Positions 52,045-63,810 of a DNA stretch of 64,000 bases are shown piece by piece. A model generated the notes under the pieces. That model worked only from the letters and a program-made list of their open reading frames with translations, was not told where the DNA came from and ran no database searches. How positions within the stretch are numbered: the stretch's first letter is position 1; every line of letters begins with the position of its first letter. The translations under genes and the position numbers were made by a program. The stretch is from Brachyhypopomus gauderio (Eukaryota; Chordata; Actinopteri; Gymnotiformes; Hypopomidae), in contig NC_135222.1 in NCBI RefSeq assembly GCF_052324685.1, positions 8,691,373 through 8,755,372 of the forward strand, given 5' to 3'.

Positions 52045-54813
52045 AACATTTTTAACAAGAAAATAATTTATTTTAGAACAGTTATAATATTTATTCCAAT
52101 TATCCAGTCACACGCCATTGTTTTTTTCCCCTAAAAACAAAAAAAATGATCTAGATTTATGGATGATCATTGAAGGGTTTTATATGAAGAATTCTTGAGC
52201 ACAAAATCACCCAAACAACACATTGCACCATATAGAAATGAATCAGTGTGGTAAACACCCACACCACACCCTCTTCAAATCAGTCTATTTTTCTTCTACG
52301 CCTGGCGGTGTGGAGCCAATAATGAGAGTAAGTGGGAAAACGAAAGCCAATAGTTTCATGAATATGGTAATCTAAAATATTCTTAAAATATATTCTTATC
52401 ACATTGCTTTTCTTAATTTGTTGGGATTAATACCTTCAAAACAGATACACCACAAGTGCTGTTGGTGATCGTAGGGATTGTCATGGGACTAAAGTATCGC
52501 CATTTTGTGAGAGTAGCAAGAACGCCATTTCTCCACACCCCTGATTTGACACAGTACCCTTTCACTGCAAAAGGCTCTTTTGGCATGGAAACAATAGAAG
52601 CATTGGACATTATTGCTAACAATATTGTTCAAACATCCCACAGTCCCTGTAAGACTCCAAATACCTATATTCAGCACTTTAAACTATTTTTTAAAGATTG
52701 TTAATTTGATTTGGTTGTCAGAACGAAAGGTGGTGTTAGGATGAACACACACCAATGTCCACTCTCTTGCAATCATAACGAAACAATACACAGTAACCAT
52801 AACAAAAAAAAACATAAAACAAGAATAAAAAGTTAACTATAATTACTTAAGGAGATACATATGCCTGCCTTTTTGTGCAAAAAAGGTGGGTGAGAAACAT
52901 TCAAGAAGGCAGAAGTGATGACGGAGAATGGAAATGAAGCAGGGGCCACGAAGGGCACTCTGATCACACAGGACCTTTCAGCAAGACAAACCAGGTGTAC
53001 AAAACGTAGGACATCACTGTGAAAACTTTGTTTAAAAAAAAAAAAAAACTATTTACACACGCACACACACACACAACCTGCCAAATAGAACCGCATGAGA
53101 CCCCAAGCCCACTACAAGGTCCTCATTTGTCAAAAACCAACCTACCATTAATTTGGAATTTTCACAGGACATTAGGTGCATATGGCAGTAATAGAGTGTG
53201 GCCTCTCCCTCCCCCTCAGTCCTCTCAGACAAGCCAAGCAGAAGGACGGGGACACAACCAACCAGATGGAGGCAAAACAAACCAAAAAAACACAAAACAA
53301 CACAAAACAAAACAATCAGCTGAGTTGATATTCTGAGAAACAAGGTGAAGGACTACAATTACACAGCACAGCACGAGAGCAGTTAGACAAAGGACACGGT
53401 TTTTTAATAGTTCTGCATACAGCTTCTCAACACTCAACAGGTCAACCTAAGAAAAGGCCAGAAATAAAATAATCATAATCCATACAATCATAACGACGGA
53501 CTGCATAACTTGACAACCATAACGGCTATGAAGTTTTCCTCAGGGTAGCAACACACACAAACAACTCTGATTCTCAGATCGTAACAGCAAAGATGGAAGT
53601 GACCAGTTGGTGCTTCCGTGGCTGTGGTTATACCTCTCCTTCTTGCCTCGCCCTGAAACCAGGCGACATTCGTACAGGACCGTACAAACTTCCATTCTGT
53701 TCTTCTTCTACTGCGACAGCTATGGCAAAAATTGGGCACGTACAGCGTTGAACGGGTACAAAGGATACAAAGATGACGCCTCGTCATCAAACGCATTTTC
53801 ACGGGTCACAGGCTGTAGGAAACAAAAGCTCCACGCCCATTACGAGGCCACTCACAGCAGCTCGGCTCAAATGCGCACCTGCGCCCCCTTCTGGCTCCCC
53901 GGATAAAACGCTGACAAACTGCATTTTACTGCCTTTCAGAAGGACAGTGTCCCCAGCGCTTAGCAGTGCAAGGCACATCCCCCACTTTTCTGAAAACGCT
54001 GAGATTGAAGGATCTTTGATCCACATCACTGAGAATGGAGAACAATACGACGCACTGGAAAAAAAAAAACATGGCAGGCTTTGCTAAACGAAAGGGTTAG
54101 CAGAATTCAGATGGCATACAGGCTTCTCCCACCCCACAACTCTGCTCACGTGCTGCTTGCTTGACCATCAGCTAGTCCCTATTCTATCCACGTAAGCCTG
54201 CGGAAATACCCAGTGAACGTTATGGCCAAAGTAATATAAAGTGCTATAAATAATTTCTTTTAAGAGTTTGTGAAAGAAATTTGCTTTTGAATCATGTTTT
54301 CTACATTTTTTGTACACAAATTGTGTCCAGTTTCCAATATCAATGAATTATAACGATCATATAAATCGTCGTGTAAATGTTGCTGGGATCTACTAAAAGT
54401 GAGCAGGACTAACGTCAAAGCAGAGTAGCTCATCCAAAGAGAAGACCCTGGAACCAGGAACATGTCTGTCCCTACTGGAAGCACACAGTGCCTGCATAAC
54501 GATCCTTCCCTAAAACATTGTTCTCCCTTCCACACGGGACGATGGTCAACGAGGGCCAGTGCTTTATGTACATATTTAAACTGTCGTTTGGTGCCCTCAA
54601 AGAGTTTGCCCTTCTTTGGTCATTATTATTCTATTTTTCCTACTCTGAAACGTGTCGTGTCCATATTCGCGTGTGGGATCTTCAGAAAGCGTCTGGTTTT
54701 TCCACAAACGTCTTGAAGATTTATGTGCAAGTGAGAGGACGGGAGGGGTCAGAAGAGCCTGTACGGTTTGGTGGGGAGTGGGTGTAAACTGAAAGGGAAA
54801 GGGAGGTCAAAGG
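52045..54813 (-). other. probable abhd2 3' UTR
   Basis: This lies directly after the abhd2 stop. It contains no recognisable coding exon. An AATAAA on the minus strand at 52067-52072 could end a UTR of about 2.75 kb, in keeping with the long 3' UTR of vertebrate abhd2. The rlbp1 3' UTR comes from the other side, so the two transcripts may meet or overlap near 52 kb. Confidence 0.35.
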
Positions 54814-57800
54814 TTAGGATGTCTTGTCCGAACACGCATTGTCTGAGGGGTGCCCGTCCTGGCCTTGGCACTGTGGCTTCTGTTTCTCCCACTGGCAGAT
54901 GGCGTTGGCGTAGTCCACAATGACCTTGTCCATCCAGGTGAGGGGTTGGGGGAACAGGACGGCACCCTCGAAGAAGCCCAGGTGACCTCCGTGCAGCGTC
55001 AGGGAGAAAATCACATTCTCCTTCTTTTCTGAAGAGGGAAAGAATACAGAAAGGAAGAGACCCGTACAAGAAGAGGGAGAGAAAGAGAGGGAGAAAGGCA
55101 GAAAGAGGTGAAAAGTTACCATATCTCGTCAAACCACATGCATACAGTATAACCAGGAGAATTAGCATACACGGAACACAAACTTTCCGGAAAGCTCAGG
55201 AGGTCTGGAAGTTCAGATCCAGTGGCTGAAGAAATATGCTACGCTTTCAGAAACTCTCCAGATGTCCAGAACGATGTGCTCCTGAACACACTGAAGCTAT
55301 GACATTCCGTGCAAAAACACGTGAATACAAGAGAAACTCAGCAAACGAAGCCGCATGCCTTATACCTCCCAGACTAAAGCAATCTATGATGTACCAACAC
55401 CCAGTGGTCAGATAAACTAAACACACCCTGCAACATCACGAGCAATAAGCCAACTGGAAGTTTACGTTCCCTTGGCACCACAACTGAAAGAGATGTTTGT
55501 AATCATGAAGGAAATGGAGACCTCTGGATCAAAAGGTCTAAGACACCACCAGGAGCTTCCTGTTTGGAAAGGGACCAGCGACATAGTAATTAACGGACCC
55601 AGTACAGAACCTTTAAAAAAAAAGTCAGTACCCCAAAATTAACAGTTAGGACAGTGGAAGTTTCTAAGAGACAGGCGAGTCAGAAAGAACAGGCTTAAGA
55701 AACTGCAGGTCTACTCAAGTCCAAAATAACCACTGCTAATGGTGTTACATATGCATCGACCTTGTTAATCTGAAACTGTCAGGTGTCGGTCATTCATCGC
55801 TGAACAAATGACTGAAAACAAATGTACAGACTGAGATTAAATGTCATTTCCCCAGAGTAAACAAGTCTTGCCGATCACTGAGTAAACATCTCAGAAAAAC
55901 TTCCACCAGTCCACATGCTTGCTGGCATGCAGCTGTGTGAGACTCTGGAGATGACACAGCTCTGTCTAGACCTGGTGGACTTGGTGCAAGTCTAAAATCA
56001 GAAGACTGTATTCCCCACAGTGTCCTCTAGTTTTTATGAAGAAACATCGTGCAGTTGCAAAAACACTCCAGCAGGTGGCGGAAATGGGGCGGTACCTGCG
56101 AGCGTGCGTGGGATGGTGAGAAGAGACTCGTGGACTAGAGGGTCATCTCCAGAGTTCACCAGCAGCAGTGGAACATTGACCTACAGCAGCAGGACAAAAA
56201 ATATCACATGACTAAAGAAATCATGACATCAGTATTATTCAATTATTAAAGATGCCTCTCCCCAGCATCCTTGTGACATCCACAACAAAATTAGTTTAAA
56301 AGGGCAAAGTACTCACATTGTGAATGTAATGCACACAGCTCTCCTTCTCATAGTACTCCTTTAAGGAACTGTGTCCATGGAATTTCCTAGAGCACAAAAA
56401 TTTACATTTAAGATTGATGATAAAAAAAAACATGACAGTACTTTGTGCACAGATTTTGTGTTTTCTTCTCTTCCAAACTGAGAACACACAGCACACTGGG
56501 ATTCAAAGTTGAATGTTGTATAGTAAACCAGCCCAACATTAAACAGTGTTTTGAATTTGAGCAAACCCTAAATCAGATTTCTGAAGATAAGCATGCCATC
56601 TGTTTACAGAAGATGAGGTCACGTTTGCATTACAGATCCACCCGTGTTAAACTACCGCTAAAGAAGGAAAAGTCTCACACAAAGCGTTTGCTTCTTCAAC
56701 CCTCTTTAAAATATCTCAAGATATCCGGTTTCATTTTTAGTGTTGGATTTGATATTTGAGCCCTGTTTTTACACAAGCATCAACACACTGCACGAGGTCT
56801 TCTCAGGGTGGTGTGTGTGTGCACGCACGTACACACACACACGCACGCGCACGCACCTCATGATGTTGTCATCGATCTGCATGAGGGAGGTGGCAGTATA
56901 AAGATGTCTCAGGTCTGCGTCCACCATCTTAGGGGAGCCTCCTCCAAACAGGCTGCCTCTGCACGTCAAGCAAAAAAAAAGAGAAAACCATCACTGCAGC
57001 GATTTGACTGCGGACACTTAGAAATCCATTCCATCTGATTTCCATCTGCTAGTGCCTGTTATTTGCTGCAGTTCCAACCATTTTCAGTGTCTTCATTAGG
57101 GCTGGGTATCGATTCAAATTCCAAGAATCGATCCGATTCCAATTCTGAAGATTAAGAATCGATTTATTTTGATTTAATCCGATTTAATCGATTCAGGGTT
57201 AAGTGTTATTAAAAATGTATTTGAGCTGTTTCCTGACTATGTACAGAAGCAACATGTTAAAACTAGTATTATATCGATATTAATCAGCAAATAGTTACTG
57301 GTAGTTGGTAGTTACTGATGGCTGGAAGACTGGTGAAAAGGGTAATCATAAATCTACCTTCAAGAAAGGTAATCAGTCATGGGCAGTCATGGCCTAGCGG
57401 TTAGGGAACTGGTCTTGTGACCGGAGGGTCGCAGGTTCGATCCCCAGGCCATGACTGAGGTGCCCCTGAGCAAGGCCCTTAACCCTCAATTGCTCACTTG
57501 TATAAAAAATGATATAAAAATGTAAGTCGCTCTGGATAAGGGCGTCTGACAAATGCCATAAATGTAAATGTAAATGTACATGGGCAGTCATGGCCTAGCG
57601 GTTAGGGAACTGGTCTTGTGACCAGAGGGTCGCAGGTTCGATCCCCAGGCCATGACTGAGGTGCCCCTGAGCAAGGCCCTTAACCCTCAATTGCTCTCTT
57701 GTATAAAAAATGATATAAAAATGTAAGTCGCTCTGGATAAGGGCGTCTGCCAAATGCCATAAATGTAAATGTAAATGTAATCCAGGACAATAAACAGAGG

Positions 57801-59258
57801 ACATATTTGAGGTGTCTGCAACAGTGGACTCCTACTGGGACACTAACCAGTGCATTATTATTATGATTGAAATAATTAAGAATTCACCCAAAAGCTGTTG
57901 CTACCAAATGCATTTTTATTTTAAAAGTGCTCTCACTTAATAAACTGAAAGTATAAAATGTAAACATGTATTTTTCTTTAAAGTGCGAATATAAGAACAG
58001 AACTGTCATGTTACGGTCCCCAACCCCTCCCTTTTGGGCGTGTGTTAACGTTGTCTGCGTCTACTTGTCTGCGTCTGTAGATCTCCGTGGGTGCGGGTGC
58101 GTTTTGTGATAATCCGTCTCACCTCGTGGGGTTTGTGCGTTCGCGCAGCGTCCTGTGCTCATCGTTGTTTGAGTCGCACACGTTCTTTGTAAACGTGTTT
58201 TATGTGCGCTGTCTGCGCTTCGGTAAATGTAATAAACGTAACGATTTGGAAAGTGCAAAGGATTCTGTCTCTTCCATCGCCTTGCGCCCAACGTTACAAG
58301 AACATTTTAAACTTTTTTAAACTGTAAAAACACTGGGTAAACTGTCAGTGACATGGACTAACTGTAAATAGTCACTGACATTGGATAAACTGTCCTTCTG
58401 TTTTTAGATTGCCGATTTGACTATCGTCGTTACCAGCACTGTCCGACGCCATGTTGTTTTACAGTTAGTTAGACCGAGAATGCCTGCGTGAATTCAGTGA
58501 CGAGGCGGGGGTAAAAGTTCACTAAAAAAAAATCGATCTTTGGACGTACGAATCGATTATCAGATCATCATATGCGAATCGATTCTGAATCGGAAAATCG
58601 ATTTTTTCAACACAGGCCTAGTCTTCATATAATTATTTTGGACATGATGGGGGTGATATAGGGTACCTGTGTGATAGAATGATTTTCTTCATGTTGTCAG
58701 CCATAAGGAAGTTGTAGAATCTCCGGCATTGGTCCCACTGCAGGAAGGTCTCCTGAGCTCTATAAACACAAACACACAGACGTCAGTCTTGGGCTTTAAG
58801 CGTGCCGACACACAGCCCAGTCTCACGGCCGGTGTGACTCCAGCAGGCCTGTGTGACTCCAGCAGGCCTGTGTGACTCCAGCAGGCCTGTGTGACTCCAG
58901 CAGGCCTGTGTGACTCCAGCAGGCCTGTGTGACTCCAGCAGGCCTGTGTGACTCCAGCAGGCCTGTGTGACTCCAGCAGGCCTGTGTTCCGCCTCTGTGT
59001 GCATGTGTTGGACACGATGACAGAGCAGCGCACCGCTGCAAGTACCGCAAGAGCAGAAGCAATAAAACACCAGTAATATTCACACACCGTCATAGTAAAC
59101 GGTACCGTCTAAAACTGAAGTAAATAGCATTTCTAATGAGAACACAGAGTTTACTGCCTCAATACTCACTCATTCAGTCATTCATTACATTTAAAAGACT
59201 GTTAAATCTATTTCATGAGAACTAATCCTGCAGAATTTAGCATCATTCAAACATGTAA

Positions 59259-59296
<38 letters not shown>

Positions 59297-61617
59297 ACAT
59301 GCACCCGAGGGGCACGGTCATTCAACATCAGGTCTACTGAGCTACCAATGGCTAAAGTAAGAGTGAAGGTGCGTGTTTTTTCCCCCTGAACCACAGTGTA
59401 AACACATCTGCCACACACCACTCCTCCTCCCTCCGTGTCTAGTGAGAAGCTATAGTCTGACACTCCCATAGCGGGCCTGGTGGAACAGGCGGAGCTGGGT
59501 CCTGGCAACACCGCGTCATGGTTTCAGCGTGCAGGGAACACGTGTACGCTCACAGCCGTAAACGTGCGCAGCTCTGGATAAAAGCGTCCGTCAAATGCCA
59601 TAAAACGGAAACGACACCAAGTCCGCTCCACACAGGCTGCTCGGGCGTTGTAAACGAAACTCCAACCTCAGATGTGCGTCAAAGGAGGCTGCAGAATCCT
59701 TCTATTTTTAGACGGAGAATTCATTAGATATCGGTTCAAGAGTCTGTCGGACCAAAATAGCAGAAGATGCAACCGACGTGTGGGAATGAGGGTGTGCGCG
59801 TGTATCTTCACAATGACTGAGCAAACAGTCACAGCACTGCTTTGTGCAGCGAAGCCAAAACAATCACAGTGCACGCTGGGACGAATGAATGCAGATCGTT
59901 CGCCACTACGATGCCCGATAGTGACCTCAAGATACCTCGTGGACGCCACCACACACTCCGCTCAGATACTCGCCGTACATCAGCCTGCATTCACGATTCA
60001 GAGGAAAGGGATCACGCATCTTGATTACAACAGCAATTCAACGACGTTTAACTTTGTTTTGGTTTGTTTTTTTTTTTATTATATTGTTTAACACGGTAAT
60101 GTATCTACTTGACACAGGACTATCATAACAGCACCAGCATCATTTAATCTATTTTCCCACAGAAAAAAAGATACATCTGTAATTATGCACGATAGGAACT
60201 GTTACATTACGCGAGTACGCACCAGGAGGTTAGCCTACAGAACAACTCGACATCATGACTGCAGCAGCGGTCAGGAAAACCAGGGCCTTTTCTGCTCGAC
60301 CGGCCCTGCCCTGCTTTACAGCTGACGCGGGGGCGTTTGGGCAGAGCAGGGGAGGCACTTGCCTGAGTGCGCTGTAGCCCTGACACACGCTCACAGCGCA
60401 CAGGACCCGCTCCTGGTGGGCACGGTTCTCGCCCAGGAACTTGCAGACGATGTTACCGCCCAGGCTGAAGCCCACCACCACCAGGCCCGTCTGGGGGTAC
60501 GTCTTCTTTACGTAGCCGACCATAGACGCGAACTCCCACGTGCAGCCTGCAGGGGGGGGCGGAAGAGAGGCGGGTGAGCGGGATGGCGGACAGCCCTGCG
60601 GCTCGAGGCAAGAACGGATGCGTGTCTGGAAGAGGTCGGGTCCTGCCTTAATTAAACGTGGCGCGCTACGTACGAACTGACACAGCGCAGCACGGTGTGA
60701 TACACTAACTTAGCCATGTTCTCAGGAGCTGTAGCGCATAGTTGGAAGACACACCCAAGAACAAGTTGCATCACATATTTAAGGTTTAAAGGTCAGAAAA
60801 AAAACAAAGAAAAGAAAAAAAACAAAACAATGCAACAGAAGAATGTGCCAGAGGCGTCGGAGGCCCACTGGGTGTACCGTATGTGAACATGCGGGGGGAG
60901 GTGAGCTCCATGTTGGGCAACGCCCCCAGGTGGTTCAGCACCGCACAGCGGTAGCCCTGCTTCTGCGAGTGATCCACAAACGTGCGGATATAGTGCTTCT
61001 CGCTGTGGTTCCCGATCCCCGGGCAAATCACCATGGTGACGTCGGCTGTGGGGAAAGAACGAGATAAGCCGTGCTCAGGCGGCCGCAGAGGACGATCAGG
61101 GGGCGGACAGACAGAAGCGGAAGCCCTCGGCGTGTTGTGCAGCACACGTTTGAAATGAATACCGTGCGGCAGTGACAAAGACTCCGATGGGGGGGGGGTG
61201 CAAAACAGTCCAATAACACACCAACAAGATACAAACCTCCGCTCTGATGGTCTGCCAAGGGTTCGAAGAGGTCGAAGGTCGCCGTAGCACCATCCTGCAT
61301 GGGCAGATACTTGCGCAGGCTGACTGGATGTGGTGAGCTCACCCTGCCCAGCTTACCGTACAGGGCAGTCTGCATATGCCCGCTCTTCCCCCACAGCAGA
61401 GGGGGGATGTATCTGGGTAGAACGGAACACAAACAACGAATTGCGTCATTCCACTAAGGCAGAATACAGCACGTTCTCAGGCCATAATGGTTAGTGCCTT
61501 GCTCTGCCACATGACTAAAGTGATGCATAGTTATAATCATGAGAATGACTAGTAGATCTACACAAACCTATAATGAGCAGAACTTGGGGCACAATCTGAA
61601 GCTAAGCAACATATAGA

Positions 61618-61650
<33 letters not shown>

Positions 61651-63810
61651 CGACCCTCAAGTTTACAAAACCATCCACACTGCCCAAAACAAAACCCCAA
61701 ACAACCAAAATCAGCATTCATGGAAAAATCATTCTAATAACTCCATTCGCAAGTCTTCATAGCAGAAAGTAGGAGGTGAAGTTTAATTAGGGACTGTAGG
61801 ATCCTGCTGGGGATGGAGCTCTAGTGGTTTTAAGGGTGGAGCCAGTAGGTGTTGGGTTCTGTGAAAGGTCAGATTACTGCTGACTGCCAGGCTCGGCATG
61901 CAGGTGTGGAGGACACGTTTACTCGACGCCTCCGCCCAGGTGTAGCTGCAGCGTGGCCCCGGCTGCCTTCCAGCGTCCAGGGTGCAAATGTCAGCATGTA
62001 GAGATTCTCCGGCACACCCTCCTCCTTTGGACCGGCTCTCACAAGCTCTCGGCTTCCGGCAATTAAAGTGCGAATTGTGCCAAGTTAACCTAGCGGCCAT
62101 GTACCGGGGTAAAACTATGCCCCCAAGGCGGAAGAAAACAATCTGGCCGAGCTTCTTTTTTTTTTTTGCGAGAAGAATATTACTTCCCCCAAAAAAAGTT
62201 ATATTAGATGAGCTACCCAGAGTCCTTTAGGGTCTTAGAGGTCCAATTTGCACTCGATTGCTAAATGACTACAGCAGAACAACTGAGCTGGGCCAGCACC
62301 TTTGCCCTTTGTCAAGGGAGCATAATGTGCCCACTGCTTAAGACACAGTTACAACAAGTTTGCAGAGGTAGCAAAGTCCATGGGCATTCACCTCACCAAC
62401 TTCCCTGTCCTTCGACCTCTGTCGGTGTTACCACTGCCGCCCCATTTTTTATTATTTATTTATATATATAAAATTTGATAATAGCTAGACCAAAAGAACA
62501 AATACAGATGACAGGGAAGGAAAGGACCAACAAGAACAGAAAATCTAGCATCCATTACTCCCAACGCAACAACAAAGGTGATGTCACTGTCTATCAGTGG
62601 CTTCCAACTACCTGCTGGGAAATGGAGTCAAAGTCAGAAGCTTGGGTCTACCAGCCAGCGCGAGTTTTGCTTGTGCAAATGCCCTCCTTCCGCATGTGTG
62701 ACTAGCTGCTATCTGTGAATACCAGGCACCCAGAAAAACAGGCGATAATCGCGCAGGAAGTGACGTCAGGCCGTGTCCGCTCCACTCCTATTCATGTTCA
62801 AAAAGTTCAAAGGTCCAGATCAGCTGGACCTGCCTTCAACGCGCTTCATCTCGGCACTCCTTTTGACCCACCTTATCCTGAATCGGACAGTGCCGGAACA
62901 CTCGTGAGTAATATTTACCAAACACCTCAGCCGCCCAAGCATGCTAGACAAAGGCAGGTAAAATGGTTCACTGAAATGCTTAGGAACTGATAAACCTTGT
63001 GACAGATGTCGTGCCACTGCCCTGACTGATGCTTTGGTCCCCAGAGCATTAACTGTGCTGGCAAATGACCATTGCATAACCTTCCAGGCGTCAGTTTGGG
63101 TTATGAAAGAGCCGGCAGACATGACCACCCGCCAACTCGCACCCAGAGGACACAGGTTCCCACAGACTACGGGTCGAAGGTTAAAAAGCACAGCATTGCA
63201 GCCCTAAACACACTTTGACAAACTGTGTCTCTTCTGTGCCATTTTTATGTATGACACACTCCTTCTGGAATTTTAATGTAAAAACCGAGCCAAGACTAAC
63301 AGTAGGTTAATGAGTCAACCCACCAGAGCGGAACACACCCAGCCTGCAGCACTTTCTGCCCATGTCAACATTTGTTCTGTAAAATGGACGCTATGCCACT
63401 TACAGGCTGGAAAACAAACCTCTAACCAAATTCAAACCATGCCTCAGGGTGTGGAGAAAGATTTAGCCCCCCTCACACCCCCTGCAACACAAAACACAAC
63501 AAAAACTTCCAAAGGAAAATGTCCCACTGATAAGGGAAATTTATGGAACGGTTCTAATGTTAAGGGGTGCAGATACAGAGCACGAGAGGAGACACACTCA
63601 CTCTTTGGTCAGAATGGGACACGACTTGAAAATGAAGCGGTTGAGAGGCGTGTCCTGGTAGGTGAGATCAGGAGGAGCCGTGGGGCTTTTCAGGTTCAAA
63701 CACCGGACGACGATGTAGAGGATGGTGGCGACAGCCGCCAGCTTCATCCCGTCAAACATGGCCGGCATCTCTGGCGCCATTGTGTACAGCTCCGAATTGT
63801 GAGAACTCAT
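54814..63810 (-). CDS. abhd2: ABHD2 monoacylglycerol lipase, complete coding region, 9 exons
   Basis: ABHD2 is a membrane-anchored serine hydrolase; in mammals it is a progesterone-dependent acylglycerol lipase of sperm and acts in several tissues. Exons are 63602-63810, 61237-61412, 60878-61045, 60363-60546, 58667-58759, 56857-56958, 56317-56386, 56096-56180 and 54814-55028. Phases add up to 433 residues (human 425). An N-terminal membrane anchor (KLAAVATILYIVVRCL) is followed by the alpha/beta-hydrolase fold. The catalytic triad is present: Ser212 in GFSLGG, Asp347 in GDDPLVHES and His378 in HGGHLGFFEG, matching human 207, 345 and 376. Other matches are KSGHMQTALYGK, CPGIGNHSEKHYIRTFVD and YTATSLMQIDDNIMRKFHG. 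The chosen ATG (MSSHNSELY) follows an acceptor at 63818-63820; a second in-frame ATG lies ten codons on. The intron after exon 4 starts with GC. The a or b teleost copy cannot be told. Confidence 0.95.
56857..56958 (-). CDS. abhd2: abhd2 exon 6, shortened linker before the YTATSLMQIDDN block
   Basis: This 102-base exon encodes GSLFGGGSPKMVDADLRHL followed by YTATSLMQIDDNIMR. Compared with human ABHD2 the segment between the SHR and the YTATS block is about three residues shorter and glycine-rich, which explains why later triad residues are shifted by two rather than five. Both splice sites (GTGCAG acceptor, GTGCGT donor) are canonical. The donor is followed at once by a GCGTGC repeat. Confidence 0.85.
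57381..57579 (+). mobile_element. tRNA-headed SINE, copy 1 of a tandem pair
   Basis: This contains GGGCAGTCATGGCCTAGCGG (box A), GGTCGCAGGTTCGATCCCCA (box B), the GCAAGGCCCTTAACCCTCAA body, the CTCTGGATAAGGGCGTCTG tail and AATGTAAATGTAAATGTA at the end. It sits inside the hAT element, so it came in later. Confidence 0.9.
57592..57781 (+). mobile_element. tRNA-headed SINE, copy 2 of a tandem pair
   Basis: This is nearly identical to the copy 211 bp upstream, differing at a few sites such as GACCAGAGG against GACCGGAGG and GTCTGCC against GTCTGAC. The same orientation and the short spacer suggest a tandem duplication or insertion of one SINE into the tail of another. Confidence 0.9.
58004..58298 (+). 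mobile_element. solo LTR, 295 bp, nested in the hAT element
   Basis: It starts TGTCATGTTACGG and ends CAACGTTACA, the TG...CA form of retrotransposon LTRs. A 5-bp target duplication AGAAC flanks it (57999-58003 and 58299-58303), which fits a Gypsy-type or similar LTR. An AATAAA lies about 70 bp before its end (near 58230), as expected for the R region when read on the plus strand. No internal retroelement genes are present, so it arose by recombination between two LTRs. The family is not identified. Confidence 0.7.
58832..58983. repeat. 19-bp minisatellite, eight copies
   Basis: The unit GTGTGACTCCAGCAGGCCT is repeated eight times with no substitution that I can see. Because 19 is not a multiple of three, all three frames read the same repetitive peptide (LLESHRPAGVTQACWSHTG), which explains long artefact frames on the minus strand. 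It lies in abhd2 intron 4, just upstream of exon 5 on the gene's strand. Confidence 0.97.
59263..59295. repeat. CA microsatellite in abhd2 intron 4
   Basis: An uninterrupted run of about 16 AC units. Confidence 0.95.
59569..59604 (+). repeat. short SINE-tail fragment
   Basis: GCAGCTCTGGATAAAAGCGT followed by CCGTCAAATGCCATAAAA is a diverged copy of the 3' end of the SINE family seen at 51.4 and 57.4 kb. Confidence 0.6.
60354..60362 (-). other. abhd2: GC-AG splice donor of abhd2 intron 4
   Basis: Exon 4 ends TACAGCGCACTCAG and the intron begins GCAAGTGCC. Only this cut keeps the frame: exon 5 begins AGCTCAGGAGACC and restores the arginine of SALRAQETF. No GT donor at this position preserves the protein. 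AG followed by GCAAGT is the consensus of the minor GC-AG class. Confidence 0.85.
61413..63601 (-). other. abhd2 intron 1 (of the coding part)
   Basis: About 2.2 kb between coding exons 1 and 2. It holds a 29-base C run at 61619-61647 and a T run near 62160. No other exon or element with clear ends was seen. Confidence 0.6.

Larger units (their letters stand above)
57097..58620. mobile_element. hAT element with nested SINE pair and solo LTR
   Basis: The element is 1,524 bp in the abhd2 intron between exons 5 and 6. It begins TAGGGCTGGGTATCGATTC and ends, as reverse complement, TAGGCCTGTGTTG, followed by ATCGATTTTC. A perfect 8-bp target duplication GTCTTCAT lies at 57089-57096 and 58621-58628. 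Both ends are full of AATCGAT and GAATCG subterminal repeats. It carries no transposase frame. Two SINE copies (57381-57781) and an LTR (58004-58298) lie inside, so the original element was only about 0.8 kb. It resembles the 4.29-kb element in its TAGGGCTG start but the rest differs. Confidence 0.85.
58760..60362 (-). other. abhd2 intron 4
   Basis: A 1.6-kb GC-AG intron holding the 19-bp minisatellite, a CA microsatellite and a SINE-tail fragment. Nothing else is recognised. Confidence 0.7.

Noticed and set aside
57395-57470. Possible tRNA gene
   Set aside because: Box A and box B are present but the body and tail match the SINE family and the cloverleaf stems do not hold, so it is a SINE head.
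57394-57804. Two similar minus-strand frames of 65-69 codons
   Set aside because: They are antisense translations of the two SINE copies.
58689-59093. Minus-strand frames with ACWSHTGLLESHRPAGVTQ repeats
   Set aside because: A 19-bp tandem repeat reads the same peptide in all three frames, so it is not a gene.
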